From assembly GCF_024346315.1 (NCBI RefSeq), contig NZ_JAGQCS010000001.1, positions 62,001-126,000 on the forward strand: a stretch of 64,000 nucleotides of DNA, written 5' to 3'. Position numbers and translations under genes: made by a program. How positions within the stretch are numbered: position 1 is the stretch's first letter; each line of letters opens with the position of its first letter. This document shows positions 7,452-18,040 of the stretch, in pieces. The notes below the pieces were generated by a model. That model saw only the letters and a program-made list of their open reading frames with translations, was not told the origin of the DNA and searched no databases. This DNA is from Cyanobium sp. ATX 6F1. GTDB lineage: Bacteria; Cyanobacteriota; Cyanobacteriia; PCC-6307; Cyanobiaceae.

Positions 7452-8746
7452 AGCTCCGCCAGGGCGTGGTAGATCGGCCGATCGAGCACCAGCCGGCTGG
7501 CGTAGGCCGCCAAGGCGGCTGCCAGCAGCAGCCCGGGTAACAGTTGCTGGTCGCCCGCCAGCCGCATCGCGAACACGATCGTCATCACCGGCAACTGGGT
7601 GGCGCCCGCCAGGCCGGCGGCCATGCCCAGGGCCAGTCCCAGGTGCGCGTCGGCCCCGAACAGCTGCAGCAGGCCGACCCCAAACACCGCTCCAAGGCTG
7701 AAGGCCGGATCGATCAGGCCCCCGGGGATGCCCGCCCCAAGGGCGAGCACCGGCCCAACGAGCCTGGCCAGCAGCACCCCCAGCCCGCCCAGCGGCGTGA
7801 AGGGAACGCCCGTGGCCTCGATCAGCTGACTCATCAGCCGCTCGCCGTCGCCGCCGCTGCTGCCGCCACTGACCAGGGCGAGGGCCGCCAGCAGTCCCCC
7901 CAGCCCAAGGCCGAGGCGCAGCGGGCGCCGGCGCAGATGGGGCAACAGCCTGGCGCTGACCAGCAGCAGCAGCCGCGAGAAACTGCCCCCCAGCAGACCG
8001 CCCAGCAGCCCCACGGGCACGGCCCAGGCCAACTGATCGGATTCAAACGCCGGGCCGCCCAGCAGCCCCAGCCCAAACATCGGCTCACCCCCCAGGTGGC
8101 TGAGGGCGGCGGCGCTGGAGCACACGAGCAGGGCGGGCCAGATCAGCTGCAGCTGGAAGCTGTGGGTGAGCTCCTCGGCCATGAACACCACACCCATCAG
8201 GGGGGTGTTGAAGCCACCCGCCAGACCGGCGCCGGCGCCGAGGGCAATCAGGTCAGGGGGCTGGAGGTCCTTGAGCAGTGCGGGCCAGCGGCGCCTGAGC
8301 CCATGGGCCACGGCGGCCCCCACGTGCACCACCGGTCCCTCCCGCCCCAGGGGCATCAGGGCAAGGGTGGCCGCGCTCCAGAGCGCCAACCGCTGCAGGG
8401 TGGGCCCGGGGGCCATGAGGCCATGGGCCTCGGCGGCATTCTCCAGGCTGGCCATGGTCTGAGGGATGCCGGAGCCGGCACCGTTATGCCAGCGATCCGC
8501 CTGCAGCCACAGCAACAGCGGCAACACCAGCAGCGGCGAGGCCGCCAGCAGCAGACCCGCCGTGGTCCAGCCCTGGCCACTGAAGGCCGGCAGCAGGCCC
8601 AGCCACTGGGACTGGAGCCCGTCGATCAGGTTCAGGGGCCAGCAGGCCGCCCCCACCGCCAGCCCCAGAAGCGCCAGTTGCAGCAGCTTGCGCGCCAGGG
8701 CCTGCCCCTGGTTCAGCAGCGGCGGCAACAACCGATCCGTTTCCAT
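7430..8746 (-). CDS. clcA: ClC-family chloride channel or H+/Cl- exchanger
   Basis: 438-residue integral membrane protein with the ClC selectivity motifs in order: GSGIPQ near residue 90, GREGPVV near 134 (with the gating glutamate) and GIPGGLIDP near 342, plus PIYHAL near the end for the central tyrosine. [10 protein letters not shown] supplies a glutamate at the position of the internal proton glutamate of bacterial exchangers, so H+/Cl- antiport is more likely than a passive channel. Lies just after recJ on the same strand (one base between the genes). Its 3' end overlaps psb30 by 22 bases, tail to tail. Confidence 0.92.
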   Translation of the reverse strand: METDRLLPPLLNQGQALARKLLQLALLGLAVGAACWPLNLIDGLQSQWLGLLPAFSGQGWTTAGLLLAASPLLVLPLLLWLQADRWHNGAGSGIPQTMASLENAAEAHGLMAPGPTLQRLALWSAATLALMPLGREGPVVHVGAAVAHGLRRRWPALLKDLQPPDLIALGAGAGLAGGFNTPLMGVVFMAEELTHSFQLQLIWPALLVCSSAAALSHLGGEPMFGLGLLGGPAFESDQLAWAVPVGLLGGLLGGSFSRLLLLVSARLLPHLRRRPLRLGLGLGGLLAALALVSGGSSGGDGERLMSQLIEATGVPFTPLGGLGVLLARLVGPVLALGAGIPGGLIDPAFSLGAVFGVGLLQLFGADAHLGLALGMAAGLAGATQLPVMTIVFAMRLAGDQQLLPGLLLAAALAAYASRLVLDRPIYHALAELQRAPRR

Positions 8747-8747
8747 C

Positions 8748-10712
8748 TCAGGCCACCAGACCCAGGGCCACGGCGGCCTCCTGCACTAGGGAGCGGATGT
8801 AGGGGTGCTCAGCGGCGGCCTCCCCCAGCGGGCCGATGGCGGCCTCCACCTCCTCGCCGGCGGCATTGCGGATGAGCAGGCCCTCCCCCTGGCGCCGGCA
8901 CCAGTAGCTGCGCTCCCGGCGCAGCAGCAGCACCTCGCCCGCACCGCTGCAGCGCACCCCCGCCAGCTCCAGTTGCAAGCGCTCCTGACCCTGCCAGCGG
9001 TCCAGCCGCAGGCGGAAGGCCACATCCACCTGCTCGGGCAAGGGGCCCTGGCCCTGCCAGCGCCAGGCGATCGCCCGCAGCCGGCTCTCCCCCTGCTCCA
9101 GGGTGAGTTGTAGATGGCCGCCCCGCAGCAGCCGTTGCTCCAGCACGCGGCAGCGGGCACACCAGAACAGGGGCGCCGCCAGGCCGATCCCGAAGGGCTC
9201 CAGCCGCCGCAGCTGCTGCCAGAACGCACGGTCGATGCGCCCCAGGGCCAGGTGCGCCTCCGGCTCCAGGGGCAGGCCTTCGCCCCGCTCCGCCAGCCAG
9301 CTCTGGGCCAGACCCTCGAGGCGCTCCTGCAGGGCCGCCACCTGCTCGGCGCGCACCGTGAAGCCCCCGGCGGCGGGATGCCCCCCAAAACGCTCCAGCA
9401 GGTCGGCGCACTGCTGCAGGGCCTGATCGACGGCGAAGCCCTTGGGCGAGCGCACCGAGGAGCGCAACCGGCCCTTGCCCTCACTGGACAGCAGCGCCAC
9501 GGGCCGGCCGAATCGCTCCACAAGCCGGGCCGCCACGATCCCGATCACCCCGTGGTGCCAATGGCCCTGGGCCAGCAGCAGGAAGGCCGAGCGCCGGGGG
9601 CCATCGGCCTCCACCAGGGCCACCGCCTCGGCCTCGATCGCCTCACAGAGTTCCTTGCGCTGGCGGTTGAGGGCCTCGCACTCCCGCGCCAGTTCCAGGG
9701 CCCGTTCCGGATCGCCGGTGGTCAGCAGCTCCACCACCAGCCGCGGATCCCCCAGGCGGCCCACGGCGTTGATGCGTGGCGCCAGCTGGAAGCCGATCGT
9801 GGTGGCATCCATCGGCCCCTCCTCCAGGCCCGCCACCCGGGCGAGCGCCTGCAGGCCGGGCAGGCCGCTGGCCCCGAGCCGGGGCAGCCCATCCATCAGC
9901 CAGCGGCGGTTGACCCCCAGCAGGGGGGCCATGTCAGCCACGGTGCCGATGCAGAACAGATCAAGGGCCACCGCCAGGGCATCAGCGCGCTTGAGCTTGA
10001 GGCAGAGGGCCTGGGCGAGCACATAGGCCAGACCCACCCCCGCCAGGCCGCGGTAGGGGGAGCCTTCGGGGGTGCAGGCCGGGTGCAGCAGGGCCAGGTA
10101 GGGCGGGTGCTCCGCCGGCAGGCTGTGGTGGTCCGTGAGGATCACCTCCACCCCCAGGTCCCGGGCCCGCTCCAGGGCCTCGCGGGCGGAGATGCCGTTG
10201 TCCACGGTCACCAGCAGACGCACCCCGCCGGCTTCCAGGCGCTCCACCATCGGCGCGTTGAGGCCGTAGCCATCGTCCTGGCGGCTGGGGATCGCCGCCA
10301 CCGGCCGTGCCCCCAGCCGTTGCAGCACGCCCACCAGCAGCGCCGTGCTGGTCATGCCATCGGCGTCGTAGTCGCCGCAGATCGCCACCGCCTCACCGGC
10401 GGCGCAGCTGGTTTGCAGGCGGGCCACCGCCTTGGAGAGATCGGCGAAATGAAGCTGAGGGTCCGGGGCAGCGGGCGGCTCCAGCAGGGCTGCAATCGCA
10501 GCGGCGCTGGTGAACCCCCGGCGCCGCAGCACCGCCAGCAGTTCATCGGGAAGGGCGAAGGTCTCCAGGTCGCCTGGATCAGCCCGGTCGTTCGGCCCGG
10601 CGGAGCCCAGGCCCTCAAGGGGGGCAGGCAGGTGCCAGCGTTGCTCGGGCAGGGAGGGGAGCAACGGCGGAGCGCTGGGGCCGCCGCATTCTGCGTGCCG
10701 TTCGGACTCCAT
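8748..10712 (-). CDS. recJ: Single-stranded-DNA-specific exonuclease RecJ
   Basis: 5'-3' exonuclease on single-stranded DNA acting in recombination, mismatch repair and base-excision repair. From ATG 10712 the protein has 654 residues with the DHH-family motifs DYDADG (114-119), DNG (171-173) and DHH (194-196), followed by the DHHA1 part with GGHPAAGGFTV, and a C-terminal OB-like region. ATG 10712 is chosen over an in-frame start at 10745 because AGGAGG lies three bases ahead and the longer form would overlap the divergent neighbour's start. Confidence 0.95.
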   Translation of the reverse strand: MESERHAECGGPSAPPLLPSLPEQRWHLPAPLEGLGSAGPNDRADPGDLETFALPDELLAVLRRRGFTSAAAIAALLEPPAAPDPQLHFADLSKAVARLQTSCAAGEAVAICGDYDADGMTSTALLVGVLQRLGARPVAAIPSRQDDGYGLNAPMVERLEAGGVRLLVTVDNGISAREALERARDLGVEVILTDHHSLPAEHPPYLALLHPACTPEGSPYRGLAGVGLAYVLAQALCLKLKRADALAVALDLFCIGTVADMAPLLGVNRRWLMDGLPRLGASGLPGLQALARVAGLEEGPMDATTIGFQLAPRINAVGRLGDPRLVVELLTTGDPERALELARECEALNRQRKELCEAIEAEAVALVEADGPRRSAFLLLAQGHWHHGVIGIVAARLVERFGRPVALLSSEGKGRLRSSVRSPKGFAVDQALQQCADLLERFGGHPAAGGFTVRAEQVAALQERLEGLAQSWLAERGEGLPLEPEAHLALGRIDRAFWQQLRRLEPFGIGLAAPLFWCARCRVLEQRLLRGGHLQLTLEQGESRLRAIAWRWQGQGPLPEQVDVAFRLRLDRWQGQERLQLELAGVRCSGAGEVLLLRRERSYWCRRQGEGLLIRNAAGEEVEAAIGPLGEAAAEHPYIRSLVQEAAVALGLVA

Positions 10713-10720
10713 GCACCTCC

Positions 10721-10726
10721 TAGCCT
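10721..10726 (+). promoter_or_regulatory. Candidate -10 box (TAGCCT) six bases before the cbbY-like start
   Basis: TAGCCT is followed by six bases and then the ATG at 10733. If it is a -10 element the transcript would start at or next to the initiation codon, so the mRNA would be leaderless. The same hexamer at the same distance precedes the UPF0182 gene at 18041. Only 20 bases separate the divergent recJ start. Confidence 0.4.
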
Positions 10727-10732
10727 GCGCCC

Positions 10733-11536
10733 ATGCAGGTTTCATCCCCTGAGAGTTCCCCGGGGTGTGCGCTGAGGGCGCTGCTCTGGGATGTGGACGG
10801 CACCCTGGCGGAGACGGAACAAAGGGGCCACCGAGTGGCCTTCAACCGGGCGATGGCCGACGCCGGCCTGCCCTGGCAGTGGGACGAAACCACCTACCGG
10901 GAGCTGTTGAACGTGAGCGGCGGCCGCGAACGGCTGGAGCTCTTCCTGGAGCAGCGCGAAGGGCGGGTCCCGGAGCCCGCCCGACTGGAGGATCTGGTGG
11001 GGCGCAAGCAGGAGCACTACCGCGCCCTGGTGGAAGCCGGTGAACTGCAGCTTCGCCCGGGGGTGCGCCGGTTGATGGCGGCGGCGGCGGCGGCCGGCCT
11101 GAGCCAGGGCATCGTCACCACCAGTGGCCGGGGCTCGGTGCAGACCCTCTGCCAGCACCTGCTCGCTGACCTGGCCGGGGCGCTGAGCTTCTGGATCTGC
11201 GGCGAGGACGTGCGGCGCAAGAAACCGGACCCCGAGGCCTACCAGCTGGCCCTGACCCAGCTGGAATCAGGCGGCCAGGGGGTGCTGGCGATCGAGGATT
11301 CGCTCAATGGCCTGGGCGCGGCGAGCGCGGCGGGCCTGAGCTGCCTGATCACCCTGGGACTCGACAGCGCCGAGCAGGCCATCGCGGGCTTCGCCGCCGC
11401 CGCTGTGACGACCAGCGTGGCCGTGGTGGATGGGCTGGGGGATCCTGGCCGTCCAGCAAGCGTGCGCTGCGGTCCGGCTTGCCCCGAGGGGCTGGTTACG
11501 CTCTCCTGGCTGGAGCAGCTGGTGCCCAGGCCATGA
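10733..11536 (+). CDS. cbbY: HAD-family sugar bisphosphatase, CbbY-like
   Basis: 267 residues. The HAD motif I is LLWDVDGTLAETEQRGHRVAFNRA (Asp20, Asp22), motif II lies in GIVTTS, and motif III-IV in RKKPDPEAY and AIEDSLNGL. The ETE...GHRVAFN spacing is characteristic of CbbY, a phosphatase that removes xylulose-1,5-bisphosphate, an inhibitory misfire product of RuBisCO; a related phosphoglycolate or general sugar-phosphate activity cannot be excluded. The ATGA overlap with ycf20 and then glycerate kinase suggests one coupled operon handling RuBisCO side products. Confidence 0.82.
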   Translation: MQVSSPESSPGCALRALLWDVDGTLAETEQRGHRVAFNRAMADAGLPWQWDETTYRELLNVSGGRERLELFLEQREGRVPEPARLEDLVGRKQEHYRALVEAGELQLRPGVRRLMAAAAAAGLSQGIVTTSGRGSVQTLCQHLLADLAGALSFWICGEDVRRKKPDPEAYQLALTQLESGGQGVLAIEDSLNGLGAASAAGLSCLITLGLDSAEQAIAGFAAAAVTTSVAVVDGLGDPGRPASVRCGPACPEGLVTLSWLEQLVPRP

Positions 11537-11877
11537 CCCGGCTCCCGGTGGAACCGACCCGCTTCAGCCGGGTCCAGGAGCGACTGGGGAGCGTGCTCTT
11601 CGGGGGCCTCGCGGGCAGCTGGCGGGAGCGCAGCCTGGCGATCCTGGCCCTGCTGCTGGGCTTCTATGGCGGCAGCAACCTGACCGCCTACTTCCTGCAG
11701 CGCATCGGCCAGCGCCCCCTGGTGGTGCTGGCGTTGGTCCTGCTGATCGAAGCGGTGGTTCGGGTGCGCAGCCGCTGGCTCAAAGGCGACCCCGGCCTGG
11801 GCTGGGTGCTCTGCGACAACCTGCGCATCGGGCTGGTCTACGCCGTCGTGCTGGAAGCCTTCAAGCTCGGTTCGTGA
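11533..11877 (+). CDS. ycf20: Ycf20 / DUF565 family membrane protein
   Basis: 114 residues from ATG 11533, which overlaps the stop of the preceding gene (ATGA). Three hydrophobic segments follow RVQERLGSVLFGGLAGSWRERSL, a pattern typical of DUF565/Ycf20, a protein conserved in cyanobacteria and plastids. In plants a homologue is linked to thermal dissipation of light energy; no biochemical function is established in cyanobacteria. An upstream in-frame start at 11479 would lie inside the previous gene and is unlikely. Confidence 0.85.
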   Translation: MTRLPVEPTRFSRVQERLGSVLFGGLAGSWRERSLAILALLLGFYGGSNLTAYFLQRIGQRPLVVLALVLLIEAVVRVRSRWLKGDPGLGWVLCDNLRIGLVYAVVLEAFKLGS

Positions 11878-12899
11878 CCAGCGCGGCCCTGCTGGCGGCC
11901 TGCGGCGTAGCGGATCCAGAGCGTTGGCGGCTCCTGGGGCAACAGCGGCTCGAGGCCGCCGCAGCTGAGGCCGAACACCAGGGTGATCCCGAACTCCGCG
12001 ACGCCCTGGAACGCGCCCACCCCAGCCTGATTTGGGGCCTGTGGCTGCCGCTGCTGACGGCGCTGGAGAGGCGCCAGGGCGCCGGCAAGCCGGTGGTGAT
12101 CGGAGTCAATGGCCCGGTGGGGGCCGGCAAATCCACCCTGGCGCGGGTGCTGCGGGCGCTGGCCGCCCAGGCGGGCCTCAGCCTGGCCACGGCCTCGATC
12201 GACGACGCCTACCTCCCCTGGGGGGATCGGCAACGGGTGTTGGCGGGCAATCCCTTCGGGGTGCTGCGGGTGCCCCCCGGCAGCCACGGGAGCGGGGAGC
12301 TCACGGTGGCCCTGGAGCGTTGGCGCCAGGGCGGGGTGCTGCGCCTGCCCCGCTTCGACAAGACCCTGCGGGGGGGTGACGGGGACCGCAGCGGCTGGGG
12401 GGAGCAACGGGCCGATGCCGTGCTGCTGGAGGGCTGGCTGCTCGGCTGCCGGCCGCTGGCGGCGGACCAGCTCGAGTACCTCGTTGAGGCCCACGGTGGC
12501 GCCGCCGGCCTCGGGCTGACAACGGCGGAAGTCGCCTGGCTGCCCCGCTGGAACAACGCCCTGGAGTTGTATGCGCCCCTCTGGGGACAACTGGACGCCC
12601 TCTGGATCCTGCGACCGGGCGATTGGCACTGGCCCAGGCGCTGGCGCCTGGAGGCCGAAGCGCGACAGCGGCGCCGCACCCCAGGCTCAGGGCTCACGGC
12701 AGCGGCTGTGCTGGCTTTGGTGCGGGCCAGCCTCGGATCCTTGCCCCCCCGGCTCTACCAGGACCCGCTGCTGAGCACGGCCGAGGGGGTGGCCCTGCTT
12801 GATCGCCGCCGCCGTTGTCTCTGGAGTGGCACAGGCGCTGAAGCGCCCGCAGCGCTCAATCAGCTGTCGCTGGACTCGTCGACGTCAGCGATCGGATAG
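11874..12899 (+). CDS. glyK: D-glycerate 3-kinase, plant/cyanobacterial type
   Basis: Phosphorylates glycerate to 3-phosphoglycerate, the last step of the photorespiratory salvage pathway. GTG at 11874 overlaps the ycf20 stop (GTGA). The 341-residue protein has a P-loop [12 protein letters not shown] at 77-88, a downstream [11 protein letters not shown] and [17 protein letters not shown], and a LLEGWLLG segment, all standard for the GLYK family. The last 40 bases overlap the 3' end of the convergent rpmF. Being third in a coupled operon with a CbbY-like phosphatase supports a role in RuBisCO by-product recycling. Confidence 0.9.
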   Translation: MTSAALLAACGVADPERWRLLGQQRLEAAAAEAEHQGDPELRDALERAHPSLIWGLWLPLLTALERRQGAGKPVVIGVNGPVGAGKSTLARVLRALAAQAGLSLATASIDDAYLPWGDRQRVLAGNPFGVLRVPPGSHGSGELTVALERWRQGGVLRLPRFDKTLRGGDGDRSGWGEQRADAVLLEGWLLGCRPLAADQLEYLVEAHGGAAGLGLTTAEVAWLPRWNNALELYAPLWGQLDALWILRPGDWHWPRRWRLEAEARQRRRTPGSGLTAAAVLALVRASLGSLPPRLYQDPLLSTAEGVALLDRRRRCLWSGTGAEAPAALNQLSLDSSTSAIG

Positions 12900-13039
12900 A
12901 TGAAGCCCTGGGCCCGGCCGCTCAACACGGACTTGCCGATCGAGAGAGCTTTCTGGGCGGCCTCGCCGGCCTTCGCCTTCCAGTGGGCGTGGCGCTGATT
13001 GCGCTTGCCCTTGGAGGTTTTCTTCTTGGGAACAGCCAT
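12860..13039 (-). CDS. rpmF: 50S ribosomal protein L32
   Basis: 59-residue basic protein beginning [21 protein letters not shown], the signature of bL32, a small component of the large ribosomal subunit near the peptide exit side. The C-terminus ([14 protein letters not shown]) is the extended cyanobacterial form. ATG 13039 is chosen because MAVPKKK is the invariant N-terminus. Monocistronic by position; its 3' end overlaps glycerate kinase by 40 bases. A TTGACG lies upstream at about 13090-13095 on the minus strand and could be a -35 element. Confidence 0.96.
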   Translation of the reverse strand: MAVPKKKTSKGKRNQRHAHWKAKAGEAAQKALSIGKSVLSGRAQGFIYPIADVDESSDS

Positions 13040-13097
13040 CCCCGTCGCTCTGCCAAACAACGATCCTGCGCTGCGGCCCTGCCATTCGTCAAATCGC

Positions 13098-13103
13098 TAA
13101 GCT
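13098..13103 (+). promoter_or_regulatory. Candidate -10 box (TAAGCT) for ftsH
   Basis: TAAGCT lies 20 bases before the GTG at 13124 in the short rpmF/ftsH divergent gap. A start point around 13110 would give a leader of about 15 bases and would exclude the longer reading frame that begins inside rpmF. Confidence 0.35.
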
Positions 13104-13123
13104 CTTGGAAGTGGTCGAGCCCA

Positions 13124-15190
<2,067 letters not shown>

Positions 15191-15192
15191 GG

Positions 15193-15209
15193 CTGGAGCG
15201 CGGCTCCAG
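15193..15209. terminator. Hairpin between convergent ftsH and bicupin genes
   Basis: CTGGAGC-GCG-GCTCCAG forms a perfect 7-bp stem with a 3-base loop directly after the ftsH stop and 13 bases before the bicupin stop. No T-run follows on either strand, so it is a possible bidirectional transcript end rather than a classic intrinsic terminator. Confidence 0.45.
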
Positions 15210-15221
15210 GCAACCGGCCCC

Positions 15222-16184
15222 TCAGCTGAAGCGGATGTCGAGGCTGCGCAGGTAGGTGTGCAGGCCGGCGTCCTGAATCGGCAGGAGCATGGAGCTTCGT
15301 CCGCTCTCGTTCACATGCGAGTGCCAGAGGCCAGGGGGGGTCACGAAGGCGGCCCCGGGTTCCCAGTCCATGCGCACGGGATTGCGGATCGTGCCGTCCC
15401 CATTGAGCTCTGAACCCGAGAGCGTCGCGCAGCCGGGATCACAGTCGATCACCAGATCCAGGGCCACCGATTGGTGGCGATGGGGGGGCTGAACCGCTCC
15501 ATCGGGCACCAGGCCCAGCATGGCCCAGAGGGTGTGGGTCACGGTTCGGCTGGCGGGCAGGTCTCGATTGGCCATCAGCAGGCTGAGTCGGTTGCTGCGG
15601 GCACTGGAGGGATCGGCGGCGAGGGTCTCCAGCTCCTGCCGCAGCCAGGGCCCGGGGTAATGGGTGGCCTCGAAGCGGGGCTGGGTGGCCGTGACCCCAA
15701 GGAAGCTCAGCAGCGGAGCGTCATGGACCCAGTAGAGAACGCTCTCGGCGGAGGCCTCCAGCCGGGCAGGCCCACCGGCGGGCAACACGAACAGATCGCC
15801 GGCATTCCAGGGCTGGTTGAACTCATTTCCAAGGCCGTCCGCGGGACGCCGGCAGCTGCCGGCCCCACGCCAAACATAAAAAAGTTGGCTGGTGGCTTTG
15901 GCGCTGACCTCGATCGCCTCCCCGGCGAGGATCCGGATGAAGTTCGCCGAGAGGGCCGGGCTGGTGGCCGGACCCTCGCAGCCCAGCTCGGCGCTGAGAT
16001 CCAGGGGCAGCACCGCCGTGGGCCCGTGGGCATGGAGGGCGGCGCCCCAGCGGTGCTCGCGCATCGGCTCGGTGAGGCCGTGGCGGATCGGATTGGCGGC
16101 CTGGCGGTAATCGAACACCAGGGCCTTGGCGCTCCCTGGGCAGGCGGCAGACCCTGCATTCGTTGCCTGGGGTGCCTGGGTCAT
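15222..16184 (-). CDS. Bicupin protein, gentisate 1,2-dioxygenase-like
   Basis: 320 residues with two cupin-type halves. The C-terminal half keeps metal-site-like histidines (PPHRHQSVALDLVID and PGLWHSHVNESG); the N-terminal half (QLFYVWRGAGSC, WNAGDLFVLPAG) looks degenerate. The arrangement resembles gentisate 1,2-dioxygenase and related bicupin oxygenases, but no substrate can be inferred. The ATG at 16184 is supported by length. Four 13-bp repeats occupy the gap just upstream (16248-16299). Confidence 0.65.
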   Translation of the reverse strand: MTQAPQATNAGSAACPGSAKALVFDYRQAANPIRHGLTEPMREHRWGAALHAHGPTAVLPLDLSAELGCEGPATSPALSANFIRILAGEAIEVSAKATSQLFYVWRGAGSCRRPADGLGNEFNQPWNAGDLFVLPAGGPARLEASAESVLYWVHDAPLLSFLGVTATQPRFEATHYPGPWLRQELETLAADPSSARSNRLSLLMANRDLPASRTVTHTLWAMLGLVPDGAVQPPHRHQSVALDLVIDCDPGCATLSGSELNGDGTIRNPVRMDWEPGAAFVTPPGLWHSHVNESGRSSMLLPIQDAGLHTYLRSLDIRFS

Positions 16185-16247
16185 GGATCCAGCCGCTTGA
16201 TGGGAATGAGCCTATTGACCCAGAGGCCGGGGCGGGCGACCAACAGC

Positions 16248-16299
16248 TTCGACAGGGTTGTTCGAGCTTGTTGTTCGACCCGGTTGCTCGACTCAGCTG
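16248..16299. repeat. Four tandem 13-bp repeats upstream of the bicupin gene
   Basis: Copies start at 16248, 16261, 16274 and 16287: TTCGACAGGGTTG, TTCGAGCTTGTTG, TTCGACCCGGTTG and CTCGACTCAGCTG. The consensus is TTCGAnnnnGTTG with an exact 13-bp period. The array fills the gap between the moaD-like stop (16303) and the bicupin start (16184), and is not part of any gene. It may be a set of protein-binding sites for bicupin control; the function is unknown. Confidence 0.8.
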
Positions 16300-16302
16300 G
16301 GT

Positions 16303-16578
16303 TCAGCCCCCGGCCACCGCCGGCACGATGCTCACCTCATCGCCGTCCTTGAGGAGAGTGGATTGGTTGTCGAGGAAGCGGATGTCCTCGGTGTTGACGT
16401 AGACGTTGAGAAAGCGGCGCAGCTTGCCGTTCTCATCGGTGAGCCGCTCCTGGATGCCAGGGAACATGGCCGCGAGCGCCTGAATCAGCGCGTCCACATC
16501 GCTGGCCTCAATCGCCACGCTGGCCTGGTCGGCGGTGTACTTCTGCAGCGGAGTGGGGATCAGAACCTGAACGGCCAT
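16303..16578 (-). CDS. MoaD/ThiS-like small sulfur-carrier protein
   Basis: 91 residues, beta-grasp pattern, ending in Gly-Gly (VPAVAGG), the motif that is adenylated and thiocarboxylated in MoaD, ThiS and CysO. The ATG at 16578 is the natural start. It lies 44 bases after the stop of threonine synthase on the same strand and is probably co-transcribed with it. In other bacteria a similar carrier (CysO) delivers sulfur to a PLP enzyme (CysM), which makes the pairing here notable. MoaD proper would normally sit with other molybdopterin genes, absent here. Confidence 0.82.
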   Translation of the reverse strand: MAVQVLIPTPLQKYTADQASVAIEASDVDALIQALAAMFPGIQERLTDENGKLRRFLNVYVNTEDIRFLDNQSTLLKDGDEVSIVPAVAGG

Positions 16579-16622
16579 GGGGAAGCTTCGGGGATGGGCA
16601 ATGGTGGAGGGAAGGCCGGGGC

Positions 16623-17909
16623 TCAGGGGGTGAGCTGCTCCCAGGAGGCGCGTTGCAATGACTGGGCCCGCTCCCAGGCCGCATTGAAGCTGGCCAGCTG
16701 CGGTTCGATCGTCAGCGGTTCGCCCACGGCGGAACTGATCGCCTCGGTCGTCTTGAGGCCGTTGCCGGTGATGTAGGCGACGGTGGTCTCCTCCGGGTCG
16801 ATCTTGCCCTGCTCCACCAGCTTCTTGAGCACGGCGATGGTGGTACCGCCGGCGGTTTCAGTGAACACCCCCTCGGTTTCCGCCAACAGCTGGATCCCGG
16901 CGACGATCTCGGCGTCGCTCACCGCGGCGATCGAGCCACCGCTGGAGCGGGCGATGTCGAGGGCATAGGGGCCATCGGCGGGGTTACCGATGGCGATCGA
17001 TTTGGCAATCGTGTTCGGCTTGACCGGGGTGATGAAATCGCGCCCCTCAGCGAAGGCCTGGGCGATCGGGCTGCAGCCCTCGGCCTGGGCACCGCTGAAG
17101 CGGACGGGCTTCTCGTCCACCAGACCCACCTTGACGAACTCGTCGAAGCCCTTGCGGATCTTGGTGAACAGGGATCCCGAAGCCAATGGCGCCACGATGT
17201 GATCGGGCAGCTGCCAGCCCAGTTGCTCGATCACCTCAAAGCCCAGGGTCTTGGAGCCTTCGGAGTAGTAAGGGCGCAGGTTGATGTTGACGAAACCCCA
17301 GCCATAGGTGTTGGCCACCTCACAGCAGAGCCTGTTGACCTGGTCGTAGTTGCCTTTCACCGCCATCAAGGTGGGGTTGTAGATCAAGGTGCCGAGCACC
17401 TTGCCCAGCTCCAGATCAGCGGGGATGAACACGCAGCATTCAAGGCCGGCGTAGGCGGCGATCGCGGCGGTGGAGTTGGCCAGGTTGCCGGTGGAGGCAC
17501 AACTCACCGTGGAGAAACCCAGCTCCTTGGCCCGGGTGAGGGCCACCGACACCACCCGGTCCTTGAAGGAGAGGGTGGGGGAATTGACACCGTCGTTCTT
17601 GATGTAGAGCTTCTTGAGGCCGAGGCGGCGGGCCAGGCGATTGGCGCGCAGCAGGGGGGTGAAGCCGGTGCCCACATCGATCGGATCGCCTTCGATCGGC
17701 AGGAAGTCGCGGTAGCGCCAGATCGAGACGGGGCCGGCTTCGATCGAGGCGCGGCTGACGCGGGCGCGGATGGCGTCGTAGTCGTAGACGACCTCAAGGG
17801 GGCCGAAACAGACGTCTTCGCAGACGTGACGGGCCGTGGCCGCGTAGGGATGGCCGCATTCCTTGCAACGCAGGCCCGTGAAGGTGGCGCGGGAGAGGGT
17901 GGCGGTCAC
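16623..17909 (-). CDS. thrC: Threonine synthase
   Basis: PLP enzyme that converts O-phosphohomoserine to threonine. From GTG 17909 the protein has 428 residues. An N-terminal zinc-ribbon-like CKEC...CEDVC (Cys15, 18, 30, 34) precedes the PLP domain; SPTLSFKDR carries the Schiff-base lysine near 116, and [10 protein letters not shown] binds the phosphate of PLP. The much longer frame to 18356 overlaps the divergent UPF0182 gene and is rejected. A TAGCTT box at 17932-17937 (minus) would give a leader of about 15 bases. The MoaD-like gene follows. Confidence 0.94.
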   Translation of the reverse strand: MTATLSRATFTGLRCKECGHPYAATARHVCEDVCFGPLEVVYDYDAIRARVSRASIEAGPVSIWRYRDFLPIEGDPIDVGTGFTPLLRANRLARRLGLKKLYIKNDGVNSPTLSFKDRVVSVALTRAKELGFSTVSCASTGNLANSTAAIAAYAGLECCVFIPADLELGKVLGTLIYNPTLMAVKGNYDQVNRLCCEVANTYGWGFVNINLRPYYSEGSKTLGFEVIEQLGWQLPDHIVAPLASGSLFTKIRKGFDEFVKVGLVDEKPVRFSGAQAEGCSPIAQAFAEGRDFITPVKPNTIAKSIAIGNPADGPYALDIARSSGGSIAAVSDAEIVAGIQLLAETEGVFTETAGGTTIAVLKKLVEQGKIDPEETTVAYITGNGLKTTEAISSAVGEPLTIEPQLASFNAAWERAQSLQRASWEQLTP

Positions 17910-17931
17910 ATCCCGGAAACTGAGTTGAAGA

Positions 17932-17937
17932 AAGCTA
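17932..17937 (-). promoter_or_regulatory. Candidate -10 box (TAGCTT) for thrC
   Basis: TAGCTT on the minus strand lies 22 bases before the GTG start of thrC. It fits the TAnnnT pattern that recurs ahead of many genes in this window. Confidence 0.35.
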
Positions 17938-18028
17938 GCAGCGCTCTCTAAGCTGGCCTTCAATAGCCGATTCTTTTGGTCGGGATTAGTGAGGCCTGGG
18001 GAACCCTTGCGCCCCTGGTGACGCGAAC

Positions 18029-18034
18029 TAGCCT
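18029..18034 (+). promoter_or_regulatory. Candidate -10 box (TAGCCT) six bases before the UPF0182 start
   Basis: TAGCCT, six bases, then the GTG at 18041. TTGCGC at 18007-18012 lies 16 bases upstream and could be a -35. The spacing to the start codon implies a leaderless transcript and matches the cbbY-like gene exactly. Confidence 0.4.
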
Positions 18035-18040
18035 CACGCC

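Noticed and set aside
12983-13123. Upstream extension of ftsH that supplies a hydrophobic N-terminal segment
   Set aside because: It is the antisense reading of the Lys/Arg-rich rpmF N-terminus, which by chance encodes hydrophobic residues; a TAAGCT box and the GTG at 13124 fit better.
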